A stretch of DNA of 64,000 nt from Achromobacter pestifer (GTDB lineage Bacteria > Pseudomonadota > Gammaproteobacteria > Burkholderiales > Burkholderiaceae_B): NCBI RefSeq assembly GCF_013267355.1, contig NZ_CP053985.1, positions 4,278,001 to 4,342,000 on the forward strand. The letters run 5' to 3'. The notes under the pieces are model-generated. The model did not search any database. It was not told the origin of the DNA and worked only from the letters and a program-made list of their open reading frames with translations. Shown here piece after piece: positions 34,132-42,679 of the stretch (position 1 is the first letter of the stretch; the number at the start of each line of letters is the position of its first letter). The position numbers were made by a program, and so were the translations under genes.

Positions 34132-35196
34132 ATGGCCCTAGTCTCCATGCGCCAGTTGCTCGACCACGCCGCCGAGCACGGTTACGGCATTCCCGCTTTC
34201 AACGTCAACAACCTGGAACAGGTCCAGGCCATCATGGAAGCCGCTGCGGAGACCGACAGCCCGGTGATCATGCAGGCCTCGGCCGGCGCGCGCAAATACG
34301 CCGGCGAAGGCTTCCTGAAGTACCTGATCCAGGCCGCCGTGGAATCCTATCCGCACATCCCGGTGGTCATGCACCAGGATCACGGCCAATCGCCCAAGAT
34401 CTGCCAAGGCGCCATCGACCTGGGCTTCTCCAGCGTCATGATGGACGGTTCGCTCAAGGAAGACGGCAAGACCATTGCCGACTACGACTACAACGTGGAA
34501 GTGACCAAGAAGGTCGTGGACACCGCCCACAAGCTGGGCGTGACGGTCGAAGGCGAACTGGGCTGCCTGGGTTCCCTGGAAACCATGGAAGGCGACAAGG
34601 AAGACGGCCACGGCGCCGACGGCAAGCTGACCATGGACCAGCTGCTGACCGACCCGGAACAAGCCGCCGACTTCGTGCGCCGCACGCAGCTGGACGCCCT
34701 GGCCATCGCCATCGGCACCAGCCATGGCGCCTACAAGTTCACGCGCAAGCCCACCGGCGACATCCTGTCGATCTCCCGCATCAAGGAAATCCACGCCCGC
34801 CTGCCCAACACCCACCTGGTGATGCACGGCAGCTCGAGCGTGCCGCAGGAACTGCTGGCCGAGATCCGCGAATTCGGCGGCAACATGAAGGAAACCTACG
34901 GCGTGCCCGTCGAGGAAATCCAGGAAGCCATCAAGTACGGCGTGCGCAAGATCAATATCGACACCGATATCCGTCTGGCCATGACCGGCGCGATCCGCCG
35001 CTTCTTCGCCGAAAACCCGGAAAAGTTCGACCCGCGCGAATACCTGAAGCCGGCCCGCGCCGCCGCCAAGGCCATCTGTGTGGCTCGCTACACCGAGTTC
35101 GGCACCGCCGGCAACGCCAGCAAGATCAAGGCGCTGCCGCTGACCGAGATCGCCGCGCAATACGCGTCGGGCAAGCTGTCCCAGGTGGTGCAGTAA
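34132..35196 (+). CDS. fba: Class II fructose-bisphosphate aldolase
   Basis: A 354-residue zinc-dependent aldolase. Motifs include [27 protein letters not shown] (zinc and substrate histidines), [20 protein letters not shown] and [11 protein letters not shown], and [15 protein letters not shown] near the end. It cleaves fructose 1,6-bisphosphate in glycolysis, or works in reverse, in the cytosol. A strong AAGGAGG site precedes ATG. It is followed by a good Rho-independent terminator. The neighbouring purC fits the fba-purC order seen in related bacteria. Confidence 0.95.
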   Translation: MALVSMRQLLDHAAEHGYGIPAFNVNNLEQVQAIMEAAAETDSPVIMQASAGARKYAGEGFLKYLIQAAVESYPHIPVVMHQDHGQSPKICQGAIDLGFSSVMMDGSLKEDGKTIADYDYNVEVTKKVVDTAHKLGVTVEGELGCLGSLETMEGDKEDGHGADGKLTMDQLLTDPEQAADFVRRTQLDALAIAIGTSHGAYKFTRKPTGDILSISRIKEIHARLPNTHLVMHGSSSVPQELLAEIREFGGNMKETYGVPVEEIQEAIKYGVRKINIDTDIRLAMTGAIRRFFAENPEKFDPREYLKPARAAAKAICVARYTEFGTAGNASKIKALPLTEIAAQYASGKLSQVVQ

Positions 35197-35252
35197 GTCT
35201 CTGCCGCGGGTGCGGGGCGCCATGGGCGTCTGGCGCCCGAGTGCAATGAAAG

Positions 35253-35284
35253 AGCGGTCCGCATGCGCGGACCGCTTTTTTTTG
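35253..35284 (+). terminator. Rho-independent terminator after fba
   Basis: AGCGGTCCGC-ATGC-GCGGACCGCT, a perfect 10-bp stem followed by eight or more T residues, 57 bases after the fba stop. Confidence 0.93.
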
Positions 35285-35293
35285 CGCCGCCGG

Positions 35294-35749
35294 TTACGGC
35301 GCCGGCGAGTTGCGGGGGAAGTGCGGCACGCTCCGGTCGACGTGATGCCAGGACGGGGCCGAGTCGGTCCAGAGGCTGGCGCGGGCGCGGAACGCCTCCG
35401 GATCGTCCAGCGAGCCGGCCCGCACGATGTCATAGCCCATGCCCGCCGAATTGCCGAACAGCGGGGTGCCGCAGTCCGCACAGAAGCTGCGCATCACGGT
35501 ATGGCCGGATTCGCCCCGGTAGCGGTGCTCCTTGGGGCTGCCGCGCAACAGCGTGATGGAGCCGGCCGGGAAAATCAATGCATGGGCCGGGGCGCCGCCA
35601 CTGGAATACTGGCAGTCCCGGCAATGACAGCTAGCGGCCGTGAGCGGTTCATCGGTGATGGCGTAGCGGACTGCGCCGCACTGGCAGCCGCCGGTCAGGT
35701 GCACCTGCGCGTCGGCTTGGGCGCTACGTTTTGGGGAAGCATCCTGCAT
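35294..35749 (-). CDS. GFA/CENP-V family protein
   Basis: A 151-residue GFA-fold zinc protein: GGCQCGAVRYAI at residues 20-31, CHCRDCQYSS at about 41-50 and FCADCGTPLFGN further on supply the cysteine ligands. It is a distant relative of the GFA protein at 12530-12961. The N-terminal 17 residues are low-complexity and the true start may be internal. Activity is unknown; some relatives are carbon-sulfur lyases, others have no known reaction. It is convergent with fba beyond its terminator. Confidence 0.85.
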   Translation of the reverse strand: MQDASPKRSAQADAQVHLTGGCQCGAVRYAITDEPLTAASCHCRDCQYSSGGAPAHALIFPAGSITLLRGSPKEHRYRGESGHTVMRSFCADCGTPLFGNSAGMGYDIVRAGSLDDPEAFRARASLWTDSAPSWHHVDRSVPHFPRNSPAP

Positions 35750-36013
35750 ACGACTCTGTCTCCGGGCTTGGGGTCAGCGCCGTGACGCCAGAGGCGGCCG
35801 GCGCGCATCATATAGGAAGCCAGAGCCTAACCCGGCGACCGGGCGGCGTCGAGGGGAGGCCCGGCAAAACCTGTCTATTTGCAGTAACCTATGCGCTTCG
35901 CAAGACCCGTGCGCGCCGCGCCCGCCTTGCCCGCAGTTCCCGGATTCCGTTCTACTTCCCGCCCTGGCGCCTGCCCGAGGCGGGAATCTTCATTATTGCC
36001 ATAGGCCATTCCC

Positions 36014-36895
36014 GTGACTTCTGCTTTGCATCAATCCAGCATCAAGTCCTTGCCGCTGCTGGGCCGCGGTAAGGTGCGCGACATGTACGCGGTGGGCGAC
36101 GACAAGTTGCTGATCGTCGCGTCGGATCGCATCTCCGCGTTCGACGTGATTCTTGACGACCCCATCCCCGGCAAGGGACAGGTGCTGACCGAACTGACCG
36201 AGTTCTGGCTGCAGAAGCTGGCCCACATCCTGCCGAACCACTCCACGGGCATCAAGGCCGAAGACGTGGTCGCGCCGGACGAAGTCGACCAAGTGCGCGG
36301 CCGCGCCGTGGTGGTCAAGCGCTTGAAGCCCATCCTGGTGGAAGCGGTGGCCCGCGGCTACCTGATCGGCTCCGGTTGGAAGGACTACCAGGCCACCGGC
36401 GCCGTGTGCGGCATCAAGCTGCCCGCCGGCCTGCAACAGGCCAGCCAGCTGCCCGAACCCATCTTCACGCCCGCTGCCAAGGCCGAATTCGGCATGCACG
36501 ACGAGAACGTGGACTTTGCCCACGTGGTCAAGGAAGTCGGCCAGGAAATGGCCGAGCGCATCCGCGACGTGACGCTCAAGCTCTACGCCGAAGCCGCCAA
36601 GTTCGCGGCCACCAAGGGCATCATCATCGCCGACACCAAGTTCGAATTCGGGCTGGACGACGATGGCACGCTGTACCTGATGGACGAAGTGCTGACGCCG
36701 GATTCCTCGCGCTTCTGGCCGGCCGACGGCTACCGTGTGGGCATCAGCCCCCCGTCGTTCGACAAGCAGTTCGTGCGCGACTGGCTGGAAACCCAGACCT
36801 GGGACAAAACCCCGCCCGCGCCGCGTCTGCCCCAGGACGTGCTGGAAAAGACTGCCGCCAAGTACCGCGAAGCCCTGGACCGCCTGGTCGCCTGA
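36014..36895 (+). CDS. purC: Phosphoribosylaminoimidazole-succinocarboxamide synthase (SAICAR synthetase)
   Basis: A 293-residue SAICAR synthetase of the longer type. It has [74 protein letters not shown] and [27 protein letters not shown] blocks. It joins aspartate to CAIR with ATP in purine synthesis. GTG (36014) with a weak upstream signal is the start. It lies next to fba, and purE/purK follow 2.2 kb downstream beyond the repeat array and dsbB. Confidence 0.95.
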   Translation: MTSALHQSSIKSLPLLGRGKVRDMYAVGDDKLLIVASDRISAFDVILDDPIPGKGQVLTELTEFWLQKLAHILPNHSTGIKAEDVVAPDEVDQVRGRAVVVKRLKPILVEAVARGYLIGSGWKDYQATGAVCGIKLPAGLQQASQLPEPIFTPAAKAEFGMHDENVDFAHVVKEVGQEMAERIRDVTLKLYAEAAKFAATKGIIIADTKFEFGLDDDGTLYLMDEVLTPDSSRFWPADGYRVGISPPSFDKQFVRDWLETQTWDKTPPAPRLPQDVLEKTAAKYREALDRLVA

Positions 36896-37007
36896 ACGCT
36901 GCCGGCCAAGGGAAACCCGCTCCTGGGGCGTCCGGATGAGGAAAATCCGGACCGCACTTCGGTTTTGTGAGGCAGCGTTCTTGAGCCGCCGGCGTCCGGA
37001 CTGCGGG

Positions 37008-37173
37008 ATTCCGATGCTCGCCCCGGTGGGGCTGCGCTTCGGATCCCTCCGCCCGGCCACCGGCTCACGGCATCTGCCCCTGAACGGGGTCCGAAACCAA
37101 TGCATTAGGCGACTGCCAGCCGAGGACCCCGGAGCCATCCGAAGCGCAGCCCCACCGGGGCGAGCATCGGAAT
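37008..37173. repeat. Inverted arms of unit 1
   Basis: Left arm 37008-37044 and right arm 37137-37173 are perfect 37-bp reverse complements with a 92-base loop. This is the best-preserved unit. Confidence 0.95.
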
Positions 37174-37291
37174 GGCGCAGGGCAGCCTCGGCGGCTAAAG
37201 AACCCTGACATCCGCAAGCTCGAAGCCCTACCGCCCCGCACTTCGGTTTTGGGAGGCAGGGTTCTTGAGTCGCCAGCGTCCGGACTGCGGG

Positions 37292-37458
37292 ATTCCGATG
37301 TTCGCCCCGGCAGGGCTGCGCTTCGGATCCCTCCGTCCGGCCACCGGCTCACGGCATCTGCCCATGAACGGGGTCCGAAACCACCCGCATTAGGCGACTG
37401 GCAGCCGAGGACCCCGGAGCCATCCGAAGCACAGCCCCACCGGGGCGAGCATCGGAAT
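37292..37458. repeat. Inverted arms of unit 2
   Basis: Left arm 37292-37328 and right arm 37422-37458. Several substitutions (for example TGTTCG for TGCTCG on the left and GCACAG for GCGCAG on the right) break a few pairs. Confidence 0.92.
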
Positions 37459-37576
37459 GGCGCAGGGCAGCCTCGGCGGCTAAAGAACCCTGACACCCGC
37501 AAGCTGGAAGCCCTGCTGCCCCGTACTTCGGTCTTGTGAGGCAGCGTTCTTGAGCCGCCGGCGTCCGGACTGCGGG

Positions 37577-37742
37577 ATTCCGATGCTCGCCCCAGTGGGG
37601 CTGCGCTTCGGATCCCTCCGCCCGGCCACCGGCTCACGGCATCTGCCCATGAACGGGGTCCAAAACCAGTGCATTGGGCGACTGCCAGCCGAGGACCCCG
37701 GAGCCATCCGAAGCGCAGCCCCACCGGGGCGAGCATCGGAAT
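37577..37742. repeat. Inverted arms of unit 3
   Basis: Left arm 37577-37613 and right arm 37706-37742. One difference in the left arm (CCCCAGTGGGG against CCCCGGTGGGG) leaves a G-T-like mismatch. Confidence 0.92.
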
Positions 37743-37860
37743 GGCGCAGGGCAGCCTCGGCGGCTAAAGAACCCTGACATCCGCAAGCTCGAAGCCCTGC
37801 TGCCCCGCACTTCGGTTTTGTGAGGCAGCGTTCTTGAGTCGCCGGCGTCCGGACTGCGGG

Positions 37861-38026
37861 ATTCCGATGCTCGCCCCAGTGGGGCTGCGCTTCGGATCCC
37901 TCCGTCCGGCCACCGGCTCACGGCATCTGCCCAGGAACGGGGTCCAAAACCAACGCATTAGGCGACTGCCAGCCGAGGACCCCGGAGCCATCCGAAGCGC
38001 AGCCCCACCGGGGCGAGCATCGGAAT
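37861..38026. repeat. Inverted arms of unit 4
   Basis: Left arm 37861-37897 and right arm 37990-38026. It shares the CCCCAGTGGGG variant with unit 3, suggesting the two arose from one duplication. Confidence 0.92.
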
Positions 38027-38160
38027 GGCGCAGGGCAGCCTCGGCGGCTAAAGAACCCTGACATCCGCAAGCTAGAAGCCCTGCCGCTCCGCCCCCCGAA
38101 AGCGTTTGCCCTGCAAGGGTTATCAGGGCTTTCGATAGGATTTATTGCGAATTGTGACGC

Positions 38161-38166
38161 TATAAT
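38161..38166 (+). promoter_or_regulatory. Candidate -10 element before the DUF5993-dsbB-purEK genes
   Basis: A perfect TATAAT 47 bases upstream of the DUF5993-like start, in an AT-rich patch right after the repeat array. The matching -35 is weak (GGATTT at 17-base spacing). Confidence 0.45.
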
Positions 38167-38212
38167 TCTCGGCTGCTTGCATGGGGACGTTCCCCAGAAA
38201 GGAGCTCCCAGC

Positions 38213-38371
38213 ATGGTAATGATGTTGCCCTTCCTGACTGGCCTGATCGCAGTGTGGTTCGGCATGCTAGGCAGGCGCCGCCCTTGCGTGACCTTCTGGC
38301 TGCTGACGCTGGCGCTGTTCGCCGCCTGGTGCCAGTACCACATGACCAGTCCGCTGGCCTTGTCGTTCTGA
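38213..38371 (+). CDS. DUF5993-like membrane microprotein
   Basis: A 52-residue protein with two membrane segments: LPFLTGLIAVWFGML and CVTFWLLTLALFAAWCQYHM, ending SPLALSF. ATG 38213 follows AAAGGAG at eight bases, a strong site, and excludes the longer frame starting at 38177. It resembles the small DUF5993 proteins that precede a DsbB gene in related bacteria, from memory. It is ten bases from dsbB, so both are likely co-translated. It has two cysteines in or near the membrane segments; a role as a DsbB accessory is speculative. Confidence 0.72.
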   Translation: MVMMLPFLTGLIAVWFGMLGRRRPCVTFWLLTLALFAAWCQYHMTSPLALSF

Positions 38372-38381
38372 GGGCGGGGCG

Positions 38382-38954
38382 ATGATCTTCTCCCGCAATC
38401 CCGCGCGCGGCTCGCGCATCCTGAACGGCCTGGCGCTGCTGGGCATCACCGGCGCCCTGGGCATGGCCTTCTTCTGGCAGATCGCCTATGACGAACTGCC
38501 TTGCCCGCTGTGCCTGTTGCAGCGCGTGGCGCTGCTGCTCGCAGGGGTGGGCTTTCTGTTGAACATGCGCCTGGGGCCGTCGCCCATGCACTATGCGATG
38601 AGCATCGCGGCTGCATTGGGCGGCATGCTGGCCGCGGGCCGGCAGGTGCTGCTGCATATTGCGCCGGGTGATCCGGGCTACGGCTCGCCGCTGCTGGGCC
38701 TGCACTTCTACACCTGGGCGTTCATCGCCTTTACCGCCATCATCATGTTCAGCGCGCTGATGCTGACGGTCGACCGCAAGTGGGGCGACAACATGCTGCG
38801 CAAGCCCGTGTCGGTGCTGGGCGTGCTGGTCATGGCCCTGTTTTTTCTGGTGGCGCTGGCCAATGTGGGCAGCACCACGCTGGAGTGCGGTTTCGGGCCC
38901 TGCCCGGACAACCCGACCAGCTATCAATGGCTGGATTCCGCCGCTGCCACATAG
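38382..38954 (+). CDS. dsbB: Disulfide bond formation protein B
   Basis: A 190-residue inner-membrane protein with four helices. The first periplasmic loop has the quinone-linked CPLC (C41, C44), and the second loop has CGFGPC (C169, C174) near the C-terminus. DsbB reoxidises DsbA and passes electrons to quinone. The second pair is closer to the end than in E. coli, where the loop lies between helices 3 and 4, so the helical order should be checked. The start ATG 38382 lies ten bases after the microprotein stop. Confidence 0.86.
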   Translation: MIFSRNPARGSRILNGLALLGITGALGMAFFWQIAYDELPCPLCLLQRVALLLAGVGFLLNMRLGPSPMHYAMSIAAALGGMLAAGRQVLLHIAPGDPGYGSPLLGLHFYTWAFIAFTAIIMFSALMLTVDRKWGDNMLRKPVSVLGVLVMALFFLVALANVGSTTLECGFGPCPDNPTSYQWLDSAAAT

Positions 38955-39058
38955 CCGTGCGCCGGCGCCGGGTAAAATACCGGGTTTCGCGGCATCCGTC
39001 CGCGGTCCTTTGACTTTCCGCGGCCTTGCGCCGCGGTCTCAACTCTACGACACCGGTT

Positions 39059-39580
39059 ATGACAGCCAAGACTTCCGCAGCGGCAGAGGCCACCCCCGTG
39101 GTGGGCGTGATTATGGGTTCTTCCAGCGATTGGGAGGTCATGAAGCACGCGGTCACCATGCTGGAGGACTTCGGCGTTCCCCACGAGACGCGCGTGATTT
39201 CCGCGCACCGCATGCCGCAGGACATGGCTGAATACGGCGCTGCTGCACATGCGCGCGGCCTGCGCGGCATCATCGCCGGCGCCGGCGGCGCGGCGCACCT
39301 GCCGGGCATGATGGCGGCGCTGACCGAAGTGCCGGTGTTCGGCGTGCCGGTGCCGTCCAAGTACCTGCGCGGCGAGGATTCGCTGCTGTCCATCGTGCAG
39401 ATGCCCAAGGGCGTGCCGGTGGCCACGTTCGCGATCGGCGAAGCCGGCGCCGCCAATGCGGCGCTGCACCTGATCGCCACCCTGGCGGGCACGGATGCCG
39501 GCTTGCACCAGAAGCTGGTGGCGTTCCGCGCCCGCCAGACGCAAGCCGCGCGCGACATGAAGGTTCCGCCCGAGGCCTGA
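39059..39580 (+). CDS. purE: N5-carboxyaminoimidazole ribonucleotide mutase
   Basis: A 173-residue class I PurE. It has [29 protein letters not shown] (the catalytic histidine region), [15 protein letters not shown] and the C-terminal [18 protein letters not shown] block. It converts N5-CAIR from PurK to CAIR. The start ATG 39059 (TTATGACAGCC) is chosen within an open frame that begins at 39026. purK follows five bases after the stop, so they are co-translated. Confidence 0.95.
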   Translation: MTAKTSAAAEATPVVGVIMGSSSDWEVMKHAVTMLEDFGVPHETRVISAHRMPQDMAEYGAAAHARGLRGIIAGAGGAAHLPGMMAALTEVPVFGVPVPSKYLRGEDSLLSIVQMPKGVPVATFAIGEAGAANAALHLIATLAGTDAGLHQKLVAFRARQTQAARDMKVPPEA

Positions 39581-39585
39581 TCAGA

Positions 39586-40776
39586 ATGACTCAATCGACT
39601 GCTTTCATGATTGCCCCCGGCGGCTGGCTGGGCTTGTTGGGCGGCGGCCAACTGGGCCGCATGTTCTGCCACGCGGCCCAAAGCCTGGGCTACAAGGTCG
39701 CGGTGCTGGATCCGGCCGCCGAATGCCCGGCGGGCATGGTGGCTGACCTGCACATCCAGGCGGCCTATGACGACGAGGCCGGCCTCGAGCGCCTGGCCCA
39801 TGCCTGTCAGGCCGTCACCACCGAATTCGAGAACGTGCCCGCGGCCAGCCTGCGCACGCTGGCCACGCGCTGCCGCGTCAGCCCGGCGGCCGACGCCGTG
39901 GCCATCGTGCAGGACCGCATCGCCGAAAAGACCTTCATCGCTGCGCAGGGCATTACCGTTGCGCCGCACGCCGCCATCCGCAGCGAAGCCGACCTGCGCG
40001 CGGCTCCTCAGGGCTTGTTCCCCGGCATCCTGAAAGTCGCCCGCCTGGGCTACGACGGCAAGGGCCAGGCCCGCATCGACACGCGCGAGGAAGCGCTGGC
40101 CGCCTTCGCCGAATTCGGCGGCGTGGCCTGCGTGCTGGAAGCGCTGATGCCGTTGGATTACGAAATCTCCGTGGTGCTGGCGCGCGGTTTTGACGGCGCG
40201 AGCGTGGTATTCCCGGTGGCGCGCAACGTGCACCGCGACGGCATCCTGGCGGTGTCGACCGCCGCGCCCGTGCAGCAGGACGCGGCCCACGCCGAACGCC
40301 AGGCGCGCGCCACGCAGGCCGCGCAAGCCATCGCCCAGGGCCTGGGCTACCATGGCGTGCTGTGCGTGGAATTCTTCGTGCTCAAGGATGGCAGCCTGAT
40401 CGTCAACGAGATCGCGCCGCGTCCGCACAATAGCGGCCACTACACCATGGACGCCTGCCTGACCAGCCAGTTCGAGCAGCAGGCGCGCGCCATGGCCGGC
40501 CTGCCGCTGGGCGGATCCGATCTGCTGGCGCCCGCCGTCATGCTGAACATTCTGGGCGACATCTGGTATCCGTCGGCCAGCGCCACGACGCAGCGCGAAC
40601 CCGATTGGGCCGCCGCGCTGGCCGTGCCCACCGCCAAGCTGCACCTGTACGGCAAGCGCGAAGCGCGCCGCGGCCGCAAGATGGGCCACATCACGATCGT
40701 GGCGCCCACCTTGCAGCAGGCCCGCGACGACGCCGCCCGCGTGGCGGCGGCGCTGGGCATGCAGGCTCCCGAGTAA
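39586..40776 (+). CDS. purK: 5-(carboxyamino)imidazole ribonucleotide synthase
   Basis: A 396-residue ATP-grasp enzyme. It opens with the pre-grasp GWLGLLGGGQLGRMFCHAAQSLGYKVAVLDP and has ITTEFENVP-like TTEFENVPAA, LKVARLGYDGKGQARI (ATP-binding glycine loop), EALMPLDYEISVVLARG and NEIAPRPHNSGHYTMDAC (metal and substrate region). It carboxylates AIR with bicarbonate and ATP. It is tightly linked to purE (5 bases) and tsaC (12 bases). Confidence 0.95.
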   Translation: MTQSTAFMIAPGGWLGLLGGGQLGRMFCHAAQSLGYKVAVLDPAAECPAGMVADLHIQAAYDDEAGLERLAHACQAVTTEFENVPAASLRTLATRCRVSPAADAVAIVQDRIAEKTFIAAQGITVAPHAAIRSEADLRAAPQGLFPGILKVARLGYDGKGQARIDTREEALAAFAEFGGVACVLEALMPLDYEISVVLARGFDGASVVFPVARNVHRDGILAVSTAAPVQQDAAHAERQARATQAAQAIAQGLGYHGVLCVEFFVLKDGSLIVNEIAPRPHNSGHYTMDACLTSQFEQQARAMAGLPLGGSDLLAPAVMLNILGDIWYPSASATTQREPDWAAALAVPTAKLHLYGKREARRGRKMGHITIVAPTLQQARDDAARVAAALGMQAPE

Positions 40777-40788
40777 AGCGCGGACGCC

Positions 40789-41841
40789 ATGACTTCCTTG
40801 CCCCCGTCAGCTTCCGCCAACGCCGCGGAGATCGCCCAGGCCGCGCAGCGCATGCTGGACGGCGAGCTGGCCGCATTCCCCACCGAGACCGTCTACGGCC
40901 TGGGTGCGGACGCGGAGAACCCACAAGCGGTCGCCAAGATCTACGCCGCCAAGGGCCGGCCTTCCAACCATCCCGTCATCGTGCACATCGCGCCGCAAGG
41001 CGACCTGTCGTACTGGGCGGCGGAAGTGCCGCAAGAGGCGCGCCTGCTGATCGATGCCTTCTGGCCCGGTCCGCTCACGCTGATCCTCAAGCGCGCGCCG
41101 CACATCGTCGACACGGTCAGCGGCGGCCAGGACAGCATCGGCATCCGCTGCCCCTCGCATCCGGTGGCGCAGGCGCTGCTGGCGGCTTTTGCCGCGGGCA
41201 AGCCCAACGGGCAGGGCGGCGTCGCGGCGCCGTCGGCCAACAAGTTCGGCCAGGTGTCGCCGACGCGCGCCGAGCACGTGCGCAGCGAGTTCCCCGAGGA
41301 AGTCGCGGCCGGCATGCCGGTGCTGGAAGGCGGCGCTTCGGAAGTGGGCATCGAGTCCACCATCCTCGACCTGTCGCGCCTGGACCGTGGCGCCGGCCCC
41401 GTGCTGCTGCGTCCCGGCCACATCAGCGCCGCGCAGATCGAAGCCGTGCTGGGCGTGCAGGTCTTCGCGCCCGACGCCGCCGCGCCGCGCGCTTCGGGCA
41501 CGCTGAAGGCGCACTACGCGCCGCGCACGGCGCTGGAGCTGGCCTCGGACGCGCGTCTGCGGGACGTGGTGCGGGGGCAGGGACTGCCCGAAGGCAAGGT
41601 CGTGGTGGTCGCCTACGGCGATCGTCCCGATGCGCTCGACGTCCGGGTGCAGTGGCAGGCCGTGCCCGCCGATCCGGCGCGCTATGCGCAGGCGCTCTAT
41701 GGCCTGCTGCGCGACCTGGACCAGCAGGGCTACGCCCGCATCATCGTGCAGGCGCCGCCCGCCACCGATGACTGGCACGCGGTCAACGACCGTATCGGCC
41801 GCGCCGCCGCCGCTTTCACGCTGGACACGACGGACCTGTAG
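40789..41841 (+). CDS. tsaC: L-threonylcarbamoyladenylate synthase (Sua5 type)
   Basis: A 350-residue Sua5-type enzyme: an N-terminal YrdC domain (about residues 15-205) with FPTETVYGLGADA, KIYAAKGRPSNHPVIVHI (KxR motif) and APSANKFGQVSPTRAEHV, joined by a linker containing the PHYAPR-like HYAPRTALEL to a C-terminal Sua5 domain (about 240-345). It makes threonylcarbamoyl-AMP for the universal t6A37 tRNA modification. It ends the purE-purK-tsaC unit and converges with the IclR gene 10 bases away. Confidence 0.92.
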   Translation: MTSLPPSASANAAEIAQAAQRMLDGELAAFPTETVYGLGADAENPQAVAKIYAAKGRPSNHPVIVHIAPQGDLSYWAAEVPQEARLLIDAFWPGPLTLILKRAPHIVDTVSGGQDSIGIRCPSHPVAQALLAAFAAGKPNGQGGVAAPSANKFGQVSPTRAEHVRSEFPEEVAAGMPVLEGGASEVGIESTILDLSRLDRGAGPVLLRPGHISAAQIEAVLGVQVFAPDAAAPRASGTLKAHYAPRTALELASDARLRDVVRGQGLPEGKVVVVAYGDRPDALDVRVQWQAVPADPARYAQALYGLLRDLDQQGYARIIVQAPPATDDWHAVNDRIGRAAAAFTLDTTDL

Positions 41842-41851
41842 GGCTCGCGGC

Positions 41852-42679
41852 TCAGGCCGCCAGGAACTCTCCGATTCTCTCCACCGCCTGCCGCAACGGC
41901 GGCAGGAAGTCCTCCGTCAGCCGGTTCAGCGGCACCCGCGCCGCCTTGACGCTGACGTTGACGGCGCCGCAGGCCTTGCCGCTGGCCGAGCGCACCGCCA
42001 CCGAGATGGCGCGCACGTTCAGTTCCAGCTCCTGGTCGACGACCGCATAGTCCTGCTCGCGGATGCGCGCGAGTTCCGCGCGCAGTCCGTCTTCGGAGAT
42101 GACCGTGAATTCCGTGTACGGCTGCAGCTCCGTCGCGGCGAAGTAGCGGGCCAGCGCCGGTTCCGGCAACTGCGCCAGCAGCACCCGGCCGATGGAGGTG
42201 CAATAGGCCGGCAGCCGGCTGCCCAGCCCCATCGAGGTCGCCAGCAGGCGGGTGACCTCGGAGCGCGCCAGGTATAGCATTTCGTGGCCTTCCATGATGG
42301 CCAGCGCGCAGGTCTCGTTGATCGTGGCGCTCAGTTCTTCCAGCACCGGCTGCGCCAGCGAGACGAAGGGCGTGGACGAAAAATAGGCATAGCCCAGGCC
42401 CAGGATGCGCGGCGTCAGCACATAGAGCCTGCCTTGCTGCTCGGCGATGCCCAGCAGGATCAGCGTGTGCAGGCAGCGTTGCACCACGGCGCGCGGCAGG
42501 CCGGCGCGGCGGCTCAGTTCGGCCGCGGTTTGCGGATGGCGGCGCGTGCCGAAGGCGCGGATCACATGCAGGCCGCGCGCCAGCGTCAGCATGTAGTCCG
42601 GATCGCCGCGCAGCTGGTCGGGATGATCTTCCGCCGCGAGCGGCGCGGCATAGCCGGGCGGGGGAAGATTGGGCCGCAT
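41852..42679 (-). CDS. IclR family transcriptional regulator (PcaR-like)
   Basis: A 275-residue regulator. The HTH is LTLARGLHVIRAFGTRRHPQTAAELSRRAGLPRAVVQRCLHTLILLGI (about residues 31-78) and the C-terminal effector domain includes FVSLAQPVLEELSATINETCALAIMEGHEMLYLARSE and SIGRVLLAQL. The opening resembles PcaR/PobR-type IclR proteins that control beta-ketoadipate genes. Its ATG overlaps the pcaJ stop (TGATG), making it the last gene of the Bug-pcaI-pcaJ unit, an unusual position for a regulator. Confidence 0.88.
   Translation of the reverse strand: MRPNLPPPGYAAPLAAEDHPDQLRGDPDYMLTLARGLHVIRAFGTRRHPQTAAELSRRAGLPRAVVQRCLHTLILLGIAEQQGRLYVLTPRILGLGYAYFSSTPFVSLAQPVLEELSATINETCALAIMEGHEMLYLARSEVTRLLATSMGLGSRLPAYCTSIGRVLLAQLPEPALARYFAATELQPYTEFTVISEDGLRAELARIREQDYAVVDQELELNVRAISVAVRSASGKACGAVNVSVKAARVPLNRLTEDFLPPLRQAVERIGEFLAA

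Larger units (their letters stand above)
36952..38090. repeat. Array of four tandem ~284-bp foldback units
   Basis: Four head-to-tail copies start at 36952, 37236, 37521 and 37805 (spacing 284, 285, 284), each opening with a variant of CCGCACTTCGGTTTTGTGAGG. Inside each unit two 37-bp arms face each other across a loop of about 92 bases; a further 14-bp outer stem with one mismatch (36977-36990 and 37190-37203 in unit 1) extends the fold to about 227 bp. Open frames through it on both strands merely reflect the repetition, so I treat it as non-coding. It separates purC from the dsbB-purEK genes. Possible identity: an amplified dispersed foldback element or a structured RNA; neither is shown. 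Confidence 0.9.

Noticed and set aside
36952..38090. CRISPR array
   Set aside because: The units are about 284 bp, directly adjacent and contain no unique spacers; no cas gene is present.
36993..38343. Several 75-220-codon ORFs inside the foldback array (both strands)
   Set aside because: They repeat with the 284-bp unit, read equally well on both strands because of the inverted arms, and have no ribosome sites. They are explained by the repeat itself.
38830..40689. 619-codon open frame on the minus strand
   Set aside because: Opposite dsbB, purE and purK; no start signal and no domain.
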